A DNA stretch of 64,000 nt from Patiria miniata. Taxonomy: Eukaryota > Echinodermata > Asteroidea > Valvatida > Asterinidae. Below the pieces are notes generated by a model. The model was not told where the DNA came from. It worked only from the letters and a program-made list of their open reading frames with translations, and did not search any database. Positions within the stretch are counted from its first letter, which is position 1. Every line of letters starts with the position of its first letter. Shown piece by piece: positions 43,022 through 54,756 of this stretch. The stretch is taken from assembly GCF_015706575.1 (NCBI RefSeq), contig NW_024037059.1, positions 13,181,730 to 13,245,729 on the forward strand. Direction: 5' to 3'. Made by a program: the position numbers and the translations under genes.

Positions 43022-45115
43022 GTTTCCGAAAGAATTCTATCCATCCCAAACAACGTGCTATCATATTATAGCGTGTAGAATCGCTGTTGGTATGCCACCA
43101 GAGGAAGATAGTAAGCCGACCGGTAACTTGGGGTTGTTGAAGCGGACACTTTTGAGTTCAGGATTGAACTCAACATTGTGCAAGTTTGAGGTCCGCAAGA
43201 TCAAAGGACAGTGAGGAAACTCTTTACAATTATTTTTGATAGTTCAGCAAACATATACATGAAGAATGGATGAATTCGCAATATTAGTTTTTCTTTGCGA
43301 ACAAAACGTAGGAGAATTAGGGCTCTGGTTGAAGAACATTGGAAGACACTTGATGACAGTGGATCATTTGATCAGAGGCAGAGGCTGCAGAATCTGATCA
43401 ATCCTTACCAATGAGTGACTGTAGTGAAAGGAAACATGAACAGTCATCTAATCCTGAGCTTGGTAATGTCGAAGCTTTTAGTTGGAATGATGAACATGAT
43501 GCAAACTGTTTAAGACAAGCCCCAAACTCATCTGACTTATCAGACAGTGAATTGTACCTTATGTACTTCAGCGACGCAGCTATTGAGGCTTTGAGTGATA
43601 GTGATGAAAGTGGAGAAATCACGGATGATTCGTTAAAGTGCATAAATAGTCAAGAAGAATTAGCTGAATGCTCTAGTAGATTTAACATTTCTCACTTGGC
43701 ACTGTCTGGATTATTTAGTTTATTCCTGGTTTAACTTATTAGCATACCATAACAATGGTCTTGCTTTTAAGTTGATTCTTTTGAAAACTTAATTATAAAG
43801 CTTCGCATCTTGTACATGCACTTTCTTAATAATGAAAAAGGTGTTTTTTGTTTTTGTTCCCTGGGGCTGTTCACCGCAACCCAAAGTCCATTCCACAACA
43901 AAAGCGGAAATCAGGGATGTTGCAACATCATTCTTGTACAACGCCCGCGATAAGAACAGCTGCAGAAAACAATGCAAAAATGTCTAAGAGAACGGCAACC
44001 GAGTACAAAAATAAAGTAAAAAATGCCAATGTCAGACTTCAACGAATTATTGAAAGGCAAACAAAGCAAGACTACAAAAAAAAGGAGAAGTATGGAAGGA
44101 CATGGGTCAATACAAAATGAAAGGATTTCTATGACACAGTATGTTTCACTCATAACTTTCTAGCCAATGAGGGTGTTGAAGTCCGTGAGATGATGATTGA
44201 AGATGGTTTTGGTAATACAGTAAAATTCACGGAACATTTTTCCCTCTTCCATGATAAAAAAGGTGTAAATAAACATAGATACATGTAGAGTGTTTTTATC
44301 AAGGACACTTTCATGATAGCTGACAGAGCATACCATGTCATGAGCTGTTTACTGAGATGGTGATGAGGGTTTCCAAGTCTGCAAACTATCTGTATATATC
44401 ATACGATACCTCATTCAATCTTGGTGATTTTTACGTCTCTATGCTTTTAATGAGACATTTTCATTTCGTTGAAAATCCCATAGTACCAGTGGCTGTCATA
44501 TTACGTGACAGAAAATACCAGACAAGTCACAAAGAGCTTTTGAAAATTGGTTATTATCACAGATCACGAACAGGCAACTGTGAACGCTATCAAGGCAGAA
44601 TTGCTGGCAACCAACATTTTGTGTTGAAATCACCTGCTTGGTGATGTAAAACGGTGGGTAATTGCCCATGGGGGAAAGTTGAGACTGTCAAGTATACAGA
44701 AAGGATGTAAAGGGGCATGTTGAACTGTAAGAGCAAACATAAGTACGATTTGTTACCTTGGAAGGTCAAGATCAAATGAGGCAGGGCAGGTCAAGATCAA
44801 ATGAGGCAGGGCATTTCTACACCATTTTGAGGATGACCTGTAACCATAGATTACATCTTCAGGCAGATGGGTCTTAGAACCACTGGGGATATACACGCCC
44901 GACTCGGGGGTCACTACAAACAGCAGCGAAAGTTTCAATGCTGTTATGAAACGAGTTGTAGACAGAAAGGAGATGCCCATAGATAGCATGGTTCTATGCA
45001 TGTATTACCCTTTTCCAATTTCTACCTTAATGAGCTCCTTCAGGGTTACTGCAATCTAGGCGACTATCGTCTAAAGGCAAATAACCAGAAATGTCCAACC
45101 TCCTTGGATGACGCA
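43022..45115 (+). mobile_element. MULE-like DNA transposon, family A, copy 1 (decayed)
   Basis: The coding order is preserved in pieces. An N-terminal piece has MPPEEDSKPTGNLGLLKRTL. An acidic region follows (43411-43730: AAIEALSDSDESGEITDD). A basic helical region, 43848-44120, has KNKVKNANVRLQRIIERQTK. The transposase core start lies near 44357-44560 (YDTSFNLGDFYVSMLLMRH, with the first catalytic aspartate in YDTSFN). A C-terminal block near 44890-45000 has TTNSSESFNAVMKRVVDRKE. These match MULE-type transposase order. Stops and frame changes interrupt it throughout. Intron-like junctions may exist (for example before 43848). Clear terminal repeats were not found; limits are set by comparison with copy 2. 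Confidence 0.6.
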
Positions 45116-45866
45116 AATTTGTCAATTCATTCTACGTGTAGCTGGCCCAAGTTCGGTTGTTGACCATGTAGTAAATGCTCAATTAGCTTAGTCAATCTCA
45201 CTGAAGGTAACTGCTTCAGAAGGAAGACTAAGCAAGTTGAGCATGACCAAAATGCTGCTCGATAACCACAGGATAACTTGCGTTCCTGAATGTGGGGCAT
45301 TTATGGTGCAAGGTTCGAAGGGAATAATTATGATATTCTGTTTCTGAAAGAATTCTGTCCATGTATTTCCAAAACAACGTGCTATCAAGTATCATATTAT
45401 AGCGTGTAGAATCGCTGTTGGTATGCCAGCAGAGGAAGATAGTTAGCCGACCGGTAACTTGGGGTTGTTGAAGCGGACACTTTTGTGTTCAGGATTGAAC
45501 TCAACATTGTGCAGGTTTGAGGTCCGCAAGATCGAAGGACAGTGAGGAGGCTCTTTACAATTATTTTTGATAGTTCAGCAAGCATATAGAATGGATGAAT
45601 TCGCAAAATTAGTTTTTCTTTGCGAACAAAACGTAGGAGAATTAGGGCTCTGGTTGAAGAACATTTGAAGACACTTGATGACAGTGGATCATTTGATAGT
45701 GCAGAGGCTGCAGAATCTGATCAATCCTCACCATTGAGAGACTGTAGTGAAAGGATACATGAACAGTCATCTAATCCTGAGCTTGGTAATGTTGAAGCTT
45801 TTAGTTGGAATGATGAACATGATGCATACTGTTCAAGACAAGCACCAAACTCAACTGACTGGTATC

Positions 45867-46007
45867 GGAACAACTCGTACCCGGGACAACTCGTACCCGG
45901 GACGACTCGTACCCCAAATTTGTGACCCAGGACAACTCGTACCCGAGACGACTCGTACCCGGGACAACTCGTACCCGGGACAACTCGTACCCGGGACGAC
46001 TCGTACC
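45867..46007. repeat. Minisatellite, GGGACAACTCGTACCC units
   Basis: About nine units of 15-16 bases, variants GGGACAACTCGTACCC and GGGACGACTCGTACCC, with one interruption at 45915-45930. It lies at the left edge of the insertion in MULE copy 2. The inverted form occurs at 11169-11240. Confidence 0.9.
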
Positions 46008-46040
46008 TTGTACTTTTCCTACCATGTACTTTTCTGTTCC

Positions 46041-46262
46041 TTTTTAGTTAGATGTAATTGACAAATCCGAAGATGTGGAAAACCAAAAGCCGTTGAGTTT
46101 TGGGGAATTGCCAGTGGTGACAAGCAAGAGATTGTTCTGGAGAGATTCTGGCAGCTGGCCGATGATCGCGGAGTTAGCCGAATTCGTGGAAGGAGCTATA
46201 GCAATCATGAGCTTCGTAACTTATTTGATCTTCATTTATTGCGAAAACTTATTTCTAAAATA
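46041..46262 (+). CDS. Exon-like ORF, function unknown
   Basis: After a TGTTCCTTTTTAG acceptor an open frame reads LDVIDKSEDVENQKPLSF and continues to a stop at 46262. No family is recognised. It lies in the foreign segment inside MULE copy 2 and may be a piece of the same element as the MULE B fragment. Confidence 0.25.
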
Positions 46263-46803
46263 AGTGGACCGATTCATTAAAATTATAAAAATGTTACATA
46301 TGTCACCTTCTACACTTTTTATGACATTAATTTTGATAACCATCAACAATCCCAGTAGCGTGTCAGTCTTTTGCATAATTATGTGAAATAATTCAAAAGT
46401 CACTTAATTAGAATTGTTAGCTTAGTGAGTAGCGTGAGATGCCATGTTTCACGCGTCATTGTGTTACCGTTTGCAGGGCTATAACGCCAGCTACTAGGGC
46501 GGAGTTTGCTCGTAACTTATTTGATCTTCAGTTATTGCATTACTAAATAAGTGTACCGAGTCATTATGAAATGTTACATAATTATGTCACCTTCTACAGT
46601 TTTTAGGACATTAATTTTGTCTTTCATTTCATGGGGTTTTATTTTACGGGGATAACTCAATCAACACAAATCATCATACCATCAACACTCCGAGTAGCGT
46701 GTCAATCTTTGCCTATGTGAAATAATTGAAAAGCCACTTATTACTATTGTTAGCCTTGTACTGTATAAGTAGCGTGAGATGCCATGTTTAGCAAGTCATT
46801 GTG
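46216..46803. repeat. Tandem duplication, about 270-bp diverged units
   Basis: CGTAACTTATTTGATCTTCA through AGATGCCATGTTT..GTCATTGTGTT occurs at 46216-46462 and at 46511-46803. The second unit carries an extra ~50-base segment. It directly precedes the MULE B fragment. Confidence 0.75.
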
Positions 46804-47304
46804 TTCTGGCCCAATGGATAGAATCCAACGGCACCGACCTTCACCTGTCCCGACCCAGTCAACCTAAAGCGTACCGCCAACAGAACCCGACAAAGCCAGC
46901 GACCTCCAGAGCCCGCCGACCTGGACTTCGAGGTCGCAACCCATTTCCCGCCGACTTCTTTCAGAAGGACGTCCGTGTGGGATCCGCTCGCCATCTCATC
47001 TTCTACACCCCCGATCAACTGGAGCTGCTGGACAGGGCCAAGACGTGGTACTTGGATGGTACCTTCAAGCTAGTCAAGCAGCCGTTCTGCCAGCTATATT
47101 CTGTCCACGCTTTCATCAAGGGCAACGCTGGCGAATTGAAGCAAGTCCCCCTAGCTTTCGCCATGATGTCCAGGCGCACCAAGAAGGACTACATGTACAA
47201 GAAGGTTAGCTTGAGTTAACAAGAGTCGAGCCTTTGGTCAGTGATCCGTGCCGTCTACGATGTGGACATCAAGGGGTGTCTATACCATTGGATCCAAAAC
47301 GTGT
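46800..47304 (+). pseudogene. MULE transposase fragment, family B
   Basis: The frame reads VGSARHLIFYTPDQLELLDR, then KTWYLDGTFKLVKQPFCQLY and SVHAFIKGNAGELKQVPLAF. These are the start of a MULE transposase domain, with the first catalytic aspartate in YLDGTF. It ends shortly after a TAA at 47217. A second piece in another frame, ESSLWSVIRAVYDVDIKGCL followed by YHWIQNV, matches the later H..Q block of the family. The second catalytic aspartate region is deleted between them. It is GC-richer than its surroundings and unlike family A in sequence. Confidence 0.7.
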
Positions 47305-48322
47305 GAGAAATCACGGATGATTCATCAAAGTGCATAAATAGTCAAGAAGAATTAGCTGAATGCTCTAGTGGATTCAACATTTCTCACTTGGCACTGTCTG
47401 GATTATTTAGTTTATTCCTGGTTTAACTTATTAGCATACCATAACAATGGTCTTGCTTTTAAGTTGATTCTTTTGAAAACTTAGTTATAAAGCCTCGCAT
47501 CTTGTACATGCACTTTCTTAATAATGAAAAAGGGTTTTTTGTTTTTGTTCCCAGGGGCTGTTCACCGCAACCCAAAGTCCATTCCACAACAAAAGCGGAA
47601 ATCAGGGATGTTGCAACATCATTCTTGTACAACGTCCGCGATAAGAACGGCTGCAGAAAACAATGCAAAAATGTCTAAGAGAATGGCAATCGAGTCCAAA
47701 ATAAAGTAAAAATGCCCATGTTCAGCGAATTATTCAAAGGCATACAAAGCAAAGGACTACAAAAAAAGGAGAAGTAGGCAACTGTGAACGCTATCAAGGC
47801 AGAATTGCTGGCAACCAACATATTGTGTTGAAACCACCTGCTTGGTGATGTAAAACGGTGGGTCATTGCCCATGGGGGGAAAGTTGAGACCGCCAAGTAT
47901 ACAGAAAGGATGTAAAGGGGCATGTTGAACTGTTAGAGCAAACGTAAGTACGATTTGTAACCCTGGAAGGTCAAGATCAAATGAGGCAGGGCAGGTCAAG
48001 ATCAAATGAGGCAGTGCATTTCTACACCATTTTGAGGATGACCTGTAGCCATATATTACATCTTCAGGCAGATGGGTCTTAGAACCACTGGGGATATACA
48101 CGCCCGACTCAGGGGTCACTACAAACAGTAGCGAAAGTTTCAATGCTGTTATGAAACGAGTTGTAGACAGAAAGGAGATGCCCATAGACAGCATGGTTCT
48201 ATGCATGTATTACCCTTTTCCAATTTCTACCTTAATGAGCTCCTTCAGGGTTACTGCAATCTAGGCGACTATCGTCTAAAGACAAATAACCAGAAATGTC
48301 CAACCTCCTTGGATGACGCATG

Positions 48323-48728
48323 AAGAAGTATCCCTGTATATCCTCTGCTGCCTTCCGGAAAGCTTGTTTCTCAATACATGTTTAGAGGTAAAGTTGTCTA
48401 AACTGCTTCAAACTATTTTTTTTTGACTTGATGTTCCACAACCAATTATGAAACCACAAAAGTTACCCAACTGCTTACAATACAGCTTTGACAATTAACT
48501 CACGATTTAGAAATTAAGAGTCAAAATTTGCTGTAGTGTAAAACTTAAAAAAAAAAAAATGGTCACAAATTGTGTAACTGACTATGGATAACCTCATGAC
48601 TAAAATCACCCTTGTTATTAAACTCATGCCAAAAGTCTGCGCAAGCCAACATCTTTTGTACTGAATTACTGTGTCTTTATTTATTTATTTTTATAGGCTT
48701 TCCTTTTGGTTAATTTTACTTTAAACAG
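48323..48728. other. No recognised gene
   Basis: AT-rich non-coding sequence after the end of MULE copy 2, with poly-A and poly-T tracts. Confidence 0.4.
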
Positions 48729-48868
48729 AACTGAGGCCCAGCATGACTTTGGACTTGAAGCTCTTGCTGAGGCTTCCGATGCGCAAATTCTGGCAGCTTC
48801 ACGCATTTTTCAAAAACAGAGTGGACATTTTCGCCAGCGACAGAAAAATCTACAAAGAACTGGAAGGT
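48729..48868 (+). CDS. Isolated exon-like frame, function unknown
   Basis: It is bounded by an acceptor (TTTAAACAG) and a donor (GAAG then GTTAGT), open throughout, and reads TEAQHDFGLEALAEASDAQI then LAASRIFQKQ. It is helical in character. No partner exon or family is recognised. Confidence 0.3.
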
Positions 48869-51700
48869 TAGTTTACATGCATTCACATATTTGCTAAAAA
48901 CATCATTTTTCTCATATTTAGTAAATGTGAAATTTTTTTATCATATGTAATATGCCTAATTATTTCAAATTATGAACAAAGCAAAAACATTCAATTCAAA
49001 ATCTGAACAACTTCATATAAAATGAAACCAATGCAGTATATTCTTATTTGCTTAATAGACCTAAATTTTGATTTGTTGAAGTTTGCTGTAGTATTGAGCC
49101 AATGATGTGGCATTATCAAAATATTCAAGCTTCAAGAAAGTGTTACAAAACATTCGGCATCACATCAGAGATTGTCCGTCTGAAATTGTTGTCACATTTG
49201 ACTAATTTGTTGAAAACCATCTGACAGCAAATGATGTTGATGAAGACAGCAGAAAACCAAACAACAGAAGATGGCAACACCAACAAAGGTACGCACCACA
49301 GGTGAACTGAATTCTGGCTAACCAATTGTTTGTCCTCGCGGGCAAGTTGAGCGCTTCCCAGGAGATAGTGTGTACCAGATATGACGCCTGGGTGGAAGGG
49401 TATAGAGGGGCAGCACTTTGCCTGATGAAAGAATCCCATTATAAGCTGGATAGTTGTGTCATCTCAAGCAGAATGCAATAAGGATCCATGATACCTTCCG
49501 CATAACCTTGCAGAAGGATTTCGGAAGGGATGGGTAGTTGTATCCGATGACTACTTTAACCACTGTGCCCGACATGACCATGATGTACAATGTACAAATG
49601 TAGGTGTTGATAACTACCAACTAGACATGCAGAAACTGAAGGAGGCTCCACCACAGTTGCTCCAATCACTGTAGAATCTTCCTGCCCCGGGTGACATCAT
49701 AGAAAGAGAAAACAAATGGTAGTACACTTTCATATTTCCTAAACCATAAATGAAATATAAGAACAAATTCAATATTCAATCGAAAAAACACTGGCTAGAG
49801 GGATTTCAGTTCATTAAGAAATGCATTTGACTTTAATGACGATGTCTCATGGCTTGACAGAATACTGTTACGCTTCTCACTTTGTGCACCTTTCACTTGA
49901 AATAGCAGTGGCTCATTCAATGAACAAAAAACGGCTAAATAATTAAGCTTTAGTCACCACTATCAAAATACAGATGAACTTAATATCTTAGCTTTAATGT
50001 GCGACTTATCAGAGGTATTAATATGAAAGTCCTGTACTTTCTGGATCTTGGCACTAACTAGGCTGAAGCACCAACTGAGAAACAGACCTGGAGTTGTCAA
50101 ACCATGTCAACCGCACTGGCAAGTTCTAAGAGAGAACACCCAACGGAGACCAGCGAGATTACCCACAGTATTTAATGAGTTCAAGAAGTCCAGGTTTCAA
50201 CAGGTAAAGAGTTCTATTAAATCTGTTATCATCCATCCTCGATCCTGTATTTCATACCAACGCAAACAATTTTTGTTCCATGCATATTAACTGGACTAGT
50301 GGTATGACTATCATGTTAAACAACTACACAAAATATCTAGACACATGGAAAACTGACACAATTATTTCACCAGTTCTGCTTGTTTATTGTGTAACAGGCT
50401 CTTGCGAGCGGGTTGATATTACGGCTGCAAATCAAAACATATGCAATGAGCGGCATGCTATGCCAGAGTAAGAAAAGGAAAACTACACCAGGACAGCCCT
50501 AGGTGCTGAAGACCCTCGGCAATGATATCAGGATTTCAGGTGTGCAGTTTTGTTAAGTTCAAGTGGCGACATTTATCAAATGGGACAATCGAAAAGAAAA
50601 AAAATGACTAACCGACCAACCGACTGACAGACCTACCAAACGACTGTGCCGTTCCTTATTGGCTCATTCTGATTTGTACTCCAACCATTGGAACCGATGG
50701 TTGGTATACAATCAATTTAATGTCAATTTTATTAAGAGTGTCCGACTAACGTGTTTGGGCTCGTGTTTTACTTGAATCTCCAACACATTCTCATTTATAA
50801 AGACAAGGAGAAACTTATGAAGACAAGGAGAGATGATGTCATCATGGCATCCTGAATTTTTACTTGAAAGGGGTCTTTCTCTCCTGATGTAAAACAAACG
50901 GTCTCCCCCTAAAGAAATAGTCGTGACAAGGGTGCATTAGTTAATATAGTGTGAATGATTTGAGGATTTTATTGGCGCTCCCCACTGAAAATATGGCATA
51001 AGCCCCCCCCCCCCACCCCCACCTATTGATTTTCGGAGGCCTAAGTGTCTGAAAAAAATAACCGGTCTACATTTCAGCACGCCTCCCTGAAAAAAAATCT
51101 GGATCCACCGTGCTAGCCCCCAAAAAAATATTGGTTCTAGAACCGCGCCTGGTCCTCAAGGTTGAAAAGTCAGTCACAGAAAATAACTGATTTTTACAAA
51201 CGAAACCCACTAGCTTGTGTGCACTTTCAGTACGATGATTGAATGAAAACGATGGATCCACTTGTATTCAATTGTATAAGCTACTTGACCATGAATGATC
51301 AAGAACAGAAACACGTATCAAGTTTGACATCAGATTCATTCCTTTTTTTCGAACTACATGTATGCAAGCGACCGTGCTAAACGTCAGTTGTACAAAGGAA
51401 TCAATGGTGTTCTTTTCATGCATTTTATTGTGAATGAGAGCAACAATTACCCTCTGCACATCGTAACTGCTAATTGCAATACGCCGCCTGTCTAATTCCA
51501 CAAAACTTTCAAAAATGTTCAATCAAGCTGGGTTTTGTGTATCCAGGGATACACTACATAGGTTTCTGGAAGAGGTAAAGAACAGCAGATCAGGCAAAAA
51601 TTCATTTGAAGGTTTGCAAAGGTCTAGCTGACAATATAGATATTCTTGCATCATATGCAGCTGTGACCTCTAAAGGTGTGGCCAGGAGTTGACGTGGAAC
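48869..51700. other. Mostly unassigned, with scattered ORF scraps
   Basis: Several short frames look once-coding (near 49530-49680: GVDNYQLDMQKLKEAPPQLL; near 50048-50200: LKHQLRNRPGVVKPCQPHWQ), but none has a recognised motif. At 50980-51160 a run of C and repeated ATCTGGATCCACCGTGCTAG-type words looks like part of a dispersed repeat. Confidence 0.35.
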
Positions 51701-51715
51701 ATCTACATCTATTAT

Positions 51716-52460
51716 GGCTCAGCAGCCAAGACCTTCAGAAATCCTTTCTGATGTTGAGGATTGTCTGGGAATTTCTTAGACTTTGATGTAGTTCATATTT
51801 TTGGAGATGGTTCTTGTTTTTATCGGTGTTTGGCAGTGTACGGAGACTTACAATTACTTGAGTGTTCCCGAAACATTGTTGGTCTTCCAACAGAATTGAA
51901 TAATTAAGAAAGAAAACAGTATCTCCATTGATTTGAAAAGCTGTTTGTGATGTTTTACAAAATCATGTTGATGTTCTTGATTTGCTTCCCCACGCTGAAA
52001 AACAACATCTCCTTGAAATCAGTCAAATTAGGTCATACCAAAATTTTGCAGAATGAATCAGCGATAACAAAACATTGGGGACATACATATGCAGGGCATC
52101 TGAAGATCTGTGCTGCATCCTATGTAACCAACACTGCAATTAGGCTCTTCCAAAAAAACAAATAAGGGATTATGTGAGATTGCTAAATACCCAGTTAATT
52201 ATCTATCCATTTTATCAAATCCCTATCATATTTGTATACTGTATACTCCAGGAGAAGTGTCACTATCCGGTCATTTTGATTTATTGATTAGTGATGATTG
52301 CAGACCAAAGCACATGACCCTCATCAGTGATAACGCTGTAAAATCAGGTGATGTTTTTGCAGATTGGCATTTTGAGACTTCAAAAGATTCTGGTGTTGTT
52401 TTAAGAAGTCTTCATTATTTAGGTAGTGGTGGTATGCCTGTAGTTACAGTGTACTTCCAC
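51716..52460 (+). pseudogene. OTU-type cysteine protease-like ORF, broken
   Basis: A frame starting MAQQPRPSEILSDVEDCLGI meets a stop, then resumes in another phase as FDVVHIFGDGSCFYRCLAVY. The GDGSCFYR word contains the catalytic Asp and Cys of OTU-family deubiquitinase-like proteases. Further blocks follow: LDLLPHAEKQHLLEISQIRS, and SLSGHFDLLISDD at 52257-52298, which fits the catalytic-histidine block. OTU proteases cleave ubiquitin chains. In invertebrate genomes OTU domains also occur within transposon-encoded proteins, and the neighbouring broken ORF favours that origin. Frameshifts and stops separate all blocks. Confidence 0.55.
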
Positions 52461-52482
52461 TGAAGTCAGTCAAGAGATTCAA

Positions 52483-53569
52483 ATGCATTCTGAGCTAATT
52501 GCGAGTCACTCAAGTGAATCAAAGGTGTCACCTCCACAACCGAAAAAACCAAAAGTTCGAAGACGGATACAGGAGGAATTTTCGGAAATGCTCACTCCTC
52601 AACCAGGTGATCTTGAATCCCCATTTTATAAAACATATCTCTTCACTCAATTAACTTTTGATGCATTTTGCTTATCAACCCTTGAAGGTGAGGAAATAAC
52701 GAGTACAAAAAATGCAAAATTCAATCATGTATTACAGCGTTACCCAAGTGCCACTGCAATGACTAAAAAGATGGCTGATCTGGTCAGACACAAGCCTTTA
52801 CCAAGACTCCGATCTGGGATTATTAGCATTTTATAGATTTATTGGCTGTGTTTATTTTGCAGCCCAGAGAAGCTGTTTAAATAAGTATTTGTCTCCAGTT
52901 GAACTGTTTCACAGTATCAGTGCCTCATCACAGTATGATCATCATGTAAAATTTCTTGAAATAATCAGAAAAGCCACATGAAAGGGCTCTTATGAAGATG
53001 AGTTTCTTCCTTCAGATGCAGCTTTAAAATTGCATTGGCTTCGATCATGCTGGGTGAGCACTGTTTGGGGACAAGCTTTATTACCAATTTTTATGTATCC
53101 TGATGTTTCACGGTATGGATGGCAAATTTTGGATACTCAGGAAAATGTAGTGGGATACTCAGGAAAATGTAGAGACTATACGAGCAAATGTTAAATTTCT
53201 CACCAGGGGTTGCTCATGTGCCAAAAGCAAGTGCAAAACCAAGTTTGTAAATTATGTAAAAAAGCAAGTCGCATTTGTGATCCAGGTTGTTCTTGCAAAA
53301 ACTGCCAAAACATGCAGATAGTGCCCGCTTCTGCTGATACTCATGAACAAGATGAGGAGGAGGATTTTTATGATGATGAAGAAGGTGATGACTATGAAGG
53401 AGGGTCTGATAGTGACATTGATGATAACATTCAGTTGGCAAATGAAACTTATGCACTTGATGAATCCAAAGAGACCAATATGAACCTCGAAGAACATGAA
53501 GAAACATGTAGTGTATTTGATGAAGAAAGTGAAGGTGCATTCAATGAAGAAAGTGAAGATGAAGTTTGA
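52483..53569 (+). pseudogene. Transposon-like ORF with cysteine-rich C-terminus
   Basis: Pieces in order: 52483-52836 (KKPKVRRRIQEEFSEMLTPQ, then a helical part). Next, in another frame, LSPVELFHSISAS and KLHWLRSCWVSTVWGQALLP. A short direct repeat of GATACTCAGGAAAATGTAG lies at 53132-53172. It is followed by FLTRGCSCAKSKCKTKF, shifting into RICDPGCSCKNCQNMQI and a long acidic tail ending at 53569. The C-x-C..C..C-x-C..C series looks like a zinc-binding CXC/tesmin-like module. The order is typical of unclassified mobile-element proteins in invertebrates. It follows the OTU-like ORF in the same direction, so both may be halves of one element. Confidence 0.45.
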
Positions 53570-54756
53570 ATCTTCATCTGGGTATACAAATGTTCAACTC
53601 ATCTACATGTATGCCATTAAAATCCTGTATTGTGTACAAGTAATCCTTTTTATATCTTAAACATGTTAAAGTAAGTTTTTAATATGGGCTGTATTTGGTA
53701 ATATTCAGATCAAAAACTGCTGCATGTTCCAAAAGTGTCTTTCCAAATATTTGTGTAGTGACAATTTGTAAGGGAAATTACATGTAACTCTTACTGGTGT
53801 AGCAAAGGATTTTTTGGTGATACTGTATTATAACTGTTAAAAACATCTCCGGGTGAATGCTATGCATTTTCATTCCAGGGTACTTCCCTGTCACTTCAGT
53901 ACTTTTTTGTTTCTTTTTATGTGTTTAGACATTAACAAGATATGCTAAAATTGTGATGCCATTGGAGTCCAATGAACAAGTGTGTGAGCATTGCCAGCTT
54001 CATATTTTTTTTGGGATAAATGTTGAAATATCTCGGGTATTTTTTCATCTTTAAGTACAATGTTTTTATATGTTTATTGGACATTCCACCACAGTTGCCT
54101 TTATTGCTAGACATGTGTGCTTGGACATGCATGTGTATTTCTCCACATGTATTACTGTTTATGTAATTGTGTGCTGTAATTTGTATTTATTTCTACGTGC
54201 ATACTATAAACCAAATTTCGATGAGTGTACGTTTACAGAATCTAAACCTTGCCACACATGTATTTCAAAACTTAATATATAGGGCCTGCATGTATTGCTT
54301 TTTGAAGTGTTAATGTAAATCAATGTATTATTTTTAAAAAAATGACAGGGTACAATTTTTTTTATAAGGTGGTGTACGGTGTTTGCTGAAGTACAGGATG
54401 AACATAAAAAGGGATGCGAAAAGAAAAGGAAAAGAGTGTTTGCGGGTACTCCGGGACGTGAGTGTGGCAGAACAAAAGAAAAGGTAAAGAGAAGCAAGCA
54501 AAGAAAGGATGAGGCACTACAGATCAAAGAGGACAGAAAACATCACCTATTTCCCGTAGAAATGGTCCAAAACACAAGCCATCAGAGACAAGATCTGCTG
54601 TACACAAGCTGCAACAGACGATAGAGGAGAAACACAGACGAGAGAGCAAGAATGTCCACTTACAAGGAAAGATGGGCTCGGGAGAAGAATAGAAAAAGAA
54701 TGCAAAAGAGAAGGGAGGAGGAAAAGAAGAGAAAGAAAAAAGTCAATGATGTACAT
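53570..54756. other. No recognised gene
   Basis: AT-rich sequence. The frame at 54379-54624 is Lys/Glu/Arg-rich (HKKGCEKKRKRVFAG) and could be a scrap of a basic protein, but nothing supports a gene. Confidence 0.35.

Larger units (their letters stand above)
45340..48322 (+). mobile_element. MULE-like transposon, family A, copy 2, interrupted
   Basis: It matches copy 1 head to tail, 225 bases downstream. Part one is 45340-45860; part two is 47305-48322. Between them lies 1444 bases of foreign sequence that replaces 75 bases present in copy 1 (43538-43612). Part two also lacks the 480 bases corresponding to 44093-44572 of copy 1, which removes the YDTSFN catalytic block. The tail shared with copy 1 reaches CCTTGGATGACGCA in both. 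Identity is about 95 percent by eye, so the duplication is fairly recent. Confidence 0.75.

Noticed and set aside
53214..53540. His-rich minus-strand ORF
   Set aside because: It is the complement of the acidic Asp/Glu repeat tail coded on the plus strand.
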